From JBOHHM01 sp050725495 (GTDB taxonomy: Bacteria > Pseudomonadota > Gammaproteobacteria > Burkholderiales > Burkholderiaceae_C), in NCBI GenBank assembly GCA_050725495.1, contig JBOHHM010000004.1, positions 1 through 7,266 on the forward strand: DNA of 7,266 nt. The letters run 5' to 3'. The notes under the pieces were generated by a model, which had not been told where the DNA came from, searched no databases, and worked only from the letters and a program-made list of their open reading frames with translations. The translations under genes were made by a program, and so were the position numbers. This document shows positions 5,590-7,266 of this stretch, piece after piece; within the stretch, counting starts at the first letter, position 1; the number at the start of each line of letters is the position of its first letter.

Positions 5590-6929
5590 CGCCTGGCCTT
5601 GTCCGCAGCCGCATTGCGCTCGCGCAATTCCGCGAGCTTTTGGGCAATCTTGATTTCCAGTCCGCGATCGACCGGGCGGTAGAAGCCGGGGTCGGGCATG
5701 CCCTCGGGCAAATAGCGCTCGCCGGCGGCGAAGCCACCCTCTTCGTCGTGGGCATAGCGGTAGTTCTTGCCGTAGTCCAGGTCTTTCATCAACTGGGTCG
5801 GCGCGTTGCGCAGGTGCAGGGGAACGGGGCGGGTCCCGTCTTTCTTCACAAAGGCCTTGGCCTCGTTGAAGGCCTGGTAGACCGCGTTGGACTTGGCCGC
5901 CACGGCCAAGTAGACCACGCATTCGGCCAGCGCCAGCTCGCCTTCGGGCGAACCCAGGCGCTCATAGACCTCGGCCGCATCCAGCGCCAGGCGCAGCGCG
6001 CGCGGGTCGGCCAGGCCAATGTCTTCGGCCGCCATGCGGATGAAGCGGCGCGCCATGTAGCGCGGGTCGGCCCCGCCGTCGAGCATGCGCACGAACCAGT
6101 ACAGCGCGGCATCGGGATCGGAGCCGCGCACGGATTTGTGCAGGGCCGAGATGGTGTCGTAGAACTGCTCGCCGCCCTTGTCGTAGCGGCGCATGCGCTC
6201 GCCCAGCACGCGCAGCAGCCAGGCATCGGTGATTTGCTCGAGCTGCTCCTTGGCGGCGGCCACGGCCAGGGTTTCCAGGGTGTTGAGCAGGCGCCGCGCA
6301 TCGCCGTCGGCATAGGCGATGAGACGATCGATTGCTATCTTTTCAATAGCGGGTACCGCCTGTATGTCTTGGGCTTTAGCGACGATTTGTTGCAGGTCGG
6401 CCTCGGACAGCGGCTGCAGCACATAGACCGCGGCGCGTGACAACAGCGCGGAGTTGACCTCGAACGAGGGGTTCTCGGTGGTGGCGCCGATGAAGGTGAA
6501 CAGGCCCGACTCCACATGCGGCAGGAACGCGTCCTGCTGGCTCTTGTTGAAGCGGTGCACCTCGTCGACGAACACGATGGTGCGCCGTCCGCCGCTGCCC
6601 ATGATCCCTTGCGCGATCTGCGCCTGCTCGACCGCCTCGCGGATGTCCTTGACGCCGCCGAGCACGGCGCTGATGGTGATGAACTGCGCATCGAACGCAT
6701 CGGCCATCAGCCGCGCAATCGTGGTCTTGCCGGTGCCCGGTGGCCCCCAGAGGATGCAGCTGTGCGGTTGGCCGGACTCGAACGCGATGCGCAGCGGCAT
6801 GCCCTCGCCCAGCAGGTGCTGCTGGCCTATGACCTCGCCCAGGGTCTTGGGGCGCAGGCGCTCGGCCAGCGGGGTATGGTGGGTGGCGACGGTGTTCACG
6901 GAATCGGCGTTCAAGCGGTGGCCGCTCAC
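5586..6929 (-). CDS. rarA: RarA (MgsA), replication-associated recombination AAA+ ATPase
   Basis: AAA+ ATPase of the clamp-loader/RuvB-like class that acts at stalled replication forks, known in E. coli to interact with SSB. It has 447 residues, the same length as E. coli RarA. Motifs: Walker A GPPGTGKT at 62-69, Walker B IVFVDE at 118-123, sensor 1 GATTENP at 148-154, arginine-finger region LLSR at 162-165, and sensor 2 GDARRLLN at 209-216. The MgsA C-terminal domain shows FYDTISALHKSVRGSDPDAA at 256-275, PVPLHLRNAP at 368-377 and YRYAHDEEGGF at 390-400. The start is a GTG (6927-6929) overlapping the lolA TGA as GTGA, which suggests coupled translation. No good Shine-Dalgarno is seen and no later start preserves the N-terminal domain. 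Residues 189-200 show rare ATA codons and a hairpin. Confidence 0.95.
   Translation of the reverse strand: MSGHRLNADSVNTVATHHTPLAERLRPKTLGEVIGQQHLLGEGMPLRIAFESGQPHSCILWGPPGTGKTTIARLMADAFDAQFITISAVLGGVKDIREAVEQAQIAQGIMGSGGRRTIVFVDEVHRFNKSQQDAFLPHVESGLFTFIGATTENPSFEVNSALLSRAAVYVLQPLSEADLQQIVAKAQDIQAVPAIEKIAIDRLIAYADGDARRLLNTLETLAVAAAKEQLEQITDAWLLRVLGERMRRYDKGGEQFYDTISALHKSVRGSDPDAALYWFVRMLDGGADPRYMARRFIRMAAEDIGLADPRALRLALDAAEVYERLGSPEGELALAECVVYLAVAAKSNAVYQAFNEAKAFVKKDGTRPVPLHLRNAPTQLMKDLDYGKNYRYAHDEEGGFAAGERYLPEGMPDPGFYRPVDRGLEIKIAQKLAELRERNAAADKARR
5618..5641 (+). terminator. possible acdR terminator inside the rarA coding end
   Basis: GCTCGCG (5618-5624) and CGCGAGC (5631-5637) form a perfect 7-bp stem around a 6-nt loop, followed by TTTT (5638-5641), 28 nt after the acdR stop. 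The T run is short and the sequence also encodes the rarA C-terminus, so it may be chance. It is the only terminator-like structure seen for acdR. Confidence 0.4.
6331..6350 (-). repeat. small hairpin repeat within rarA
   Basis: GCTAT (6334-6338) and ATAGC (6346-6350) surround a 7-nt AT-rich spacer and encode residues 194-200 of RarA. The patch carries two ATA isoleucine codons (residues 189 and 198), which are unusual in such a GC-rich gene. It falls in a loop between AAA+ motifs that varies in length among RarA proteins. GCTAT...ATAGC hairpins are, as I recall, common short repeats in Comamonadaceae, so this may be an in-frame remnant. Confidence 0.35.
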
Positions 6930-7266
6930 TGACGGATCACATCAGCTCCCGCGGGCGGCTTGAACTGAAACGCGTCGGCCGACACCCCGGCGTTGACTTC
7001 CATCTTGCTGAACGTCAGCACCGAGCGCTGGCCGAAGCTGTCGAGGATTTCCAGCACGGCCAGTTCAGGGCCCCGGAAGCCGACCTTGACGCTTTGCAAT
7101 TGACCGTCCTTGGTCTTGGGCATGGCCTGCACCCATTGCAGGCCGTCCTTGCTGTCTTTGGCGGAGGCGTCCTGCAGGTTGAACTCGGCCTGCAGGGCGC
7201 GCAGATCGGGGGCGGCGGCGATCAGCGCGGCGGGCGTGGAGCCCAGCGCCTGCGACTGCGCGCGGG
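6926..7266 (-). CDS. lolA: LolA, outer-membrane lipoprotein carrier protein (5' end outside window)
   Basis: Periplasmic chaperone that takes lipoproteins from the LolCDE complex to LolB at the outer membrane. Only the last 112 codons are here; the signal peptide and first half lie beyond position 7266. The visible part shows the LolA C-terminal pattern: QWVQAMPKTKDGQ (like WVVLTPKASNG in E. coli), a central LEILDSFGQRSVLTFSK strand pair, and the ending FQFKPPAGADVIRQ (like FTFTPPQGVTV). The reading frame is open to the edge. A GTG at 7132 could start a shorter frame but lies inside the conserved domain and is not a real start. The TGA at 6926-6928 overlaps the rarA GTG, so lolA-rarA form one operon, as in E. 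coli. Assignment rests on resemblance plus this gene order. Confidence 0.9.
   Translation of the reverse strand, partial: RAQSQALGSTPAALIAAAPDLRALQAEFNLQDASAKDSKDGLQWVQAMPKTKDGQLQSVKVGFRGPELAVLEILDSFGQRSVLTFSKMEVNAGVSADAFQFKPPAGADVIRQ

Noticed and set aside
5640..6440. Plus-strand open frame of 266 codons opposite rarA
   Set aside because: It is antisense to conserved RarA motifs, with low-complexity Gly/Gln/Ala/His composition.

Overview
The window is GC-rich, gene-dense proteobacterial chromosome, most likely from a beta-proteobacterium of the Comamonadaceae (Polaromonas/Rhodoferax/Variovorax/Acidovorax type). That placement rests on protein resemblance, on gene order (lolA-rarA, livHMGF) and on a small GCTAT...ATAGC hairpin that I associate with this family. 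It is a judgement from memory and was not tested by a search.

Layout. (1) Positions 1-3388, minus strand: a branched-chain amino acid ABC importer operon transcribed livH-livM-livG-livF. livF is cut by the window edge. Spacings are 10-15 nt, and the Shine-Dalgarno sequences of livM and livG overlap the preceding stop codons. (2) Positions 3389-3868: a 480-bp gene-free region. It holds a Rho-independent terminator pointing toward livH, a possible minus-strand promoter with tandem GGGTTT repeats just upstream of that terminator, an AT-rich stretch, and a 164-bp nested palindrome with 14-bp perfect terminal inverted repeats. The palindrome looks like a MITE carrying a dispersed TGTCAT-type repeat. 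(3) Positions 3869-5589: a divergent pair, acdS (minus; 1-aminocyclopropane-1-carboxylate deaminase) and acdR (plus; Lrp/AsnC-family regulator). They share a 209-bp control region with a perfect FNR-type box and an AT-rich palindrome. (4) Positions 5586-7266, minus strand: lolA (3' end only) and rarA, overlapping by the four bases GTGA. rarA and acdR converge with interlocked stop codons.

How it fits together. AcdS opens ACC, the plant ethylene precursor, to 2-oxobutanoate and ammonia. 2-oxobutanoate is also an isoleucine precursor. AcdR-type regulators are reported to respond to leucine, and the adjoining Liv system imports leucine, isoleucine and valine, so the neighbourhood has a branched-chain amino acid theme. 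lolA-rarA is a conserved housekeeping pair (in E. coli, ftsK-lolA-rarA-serS). acdR sits where serS would lie in that order, which suggests that acdR-acdS was inserted there.

I found no strong evidence for an entirely new system. The most interesting parts are the regulatory DNA at 3500-3600 and 5020-5085 and the nested palindrome at 3675-3838.
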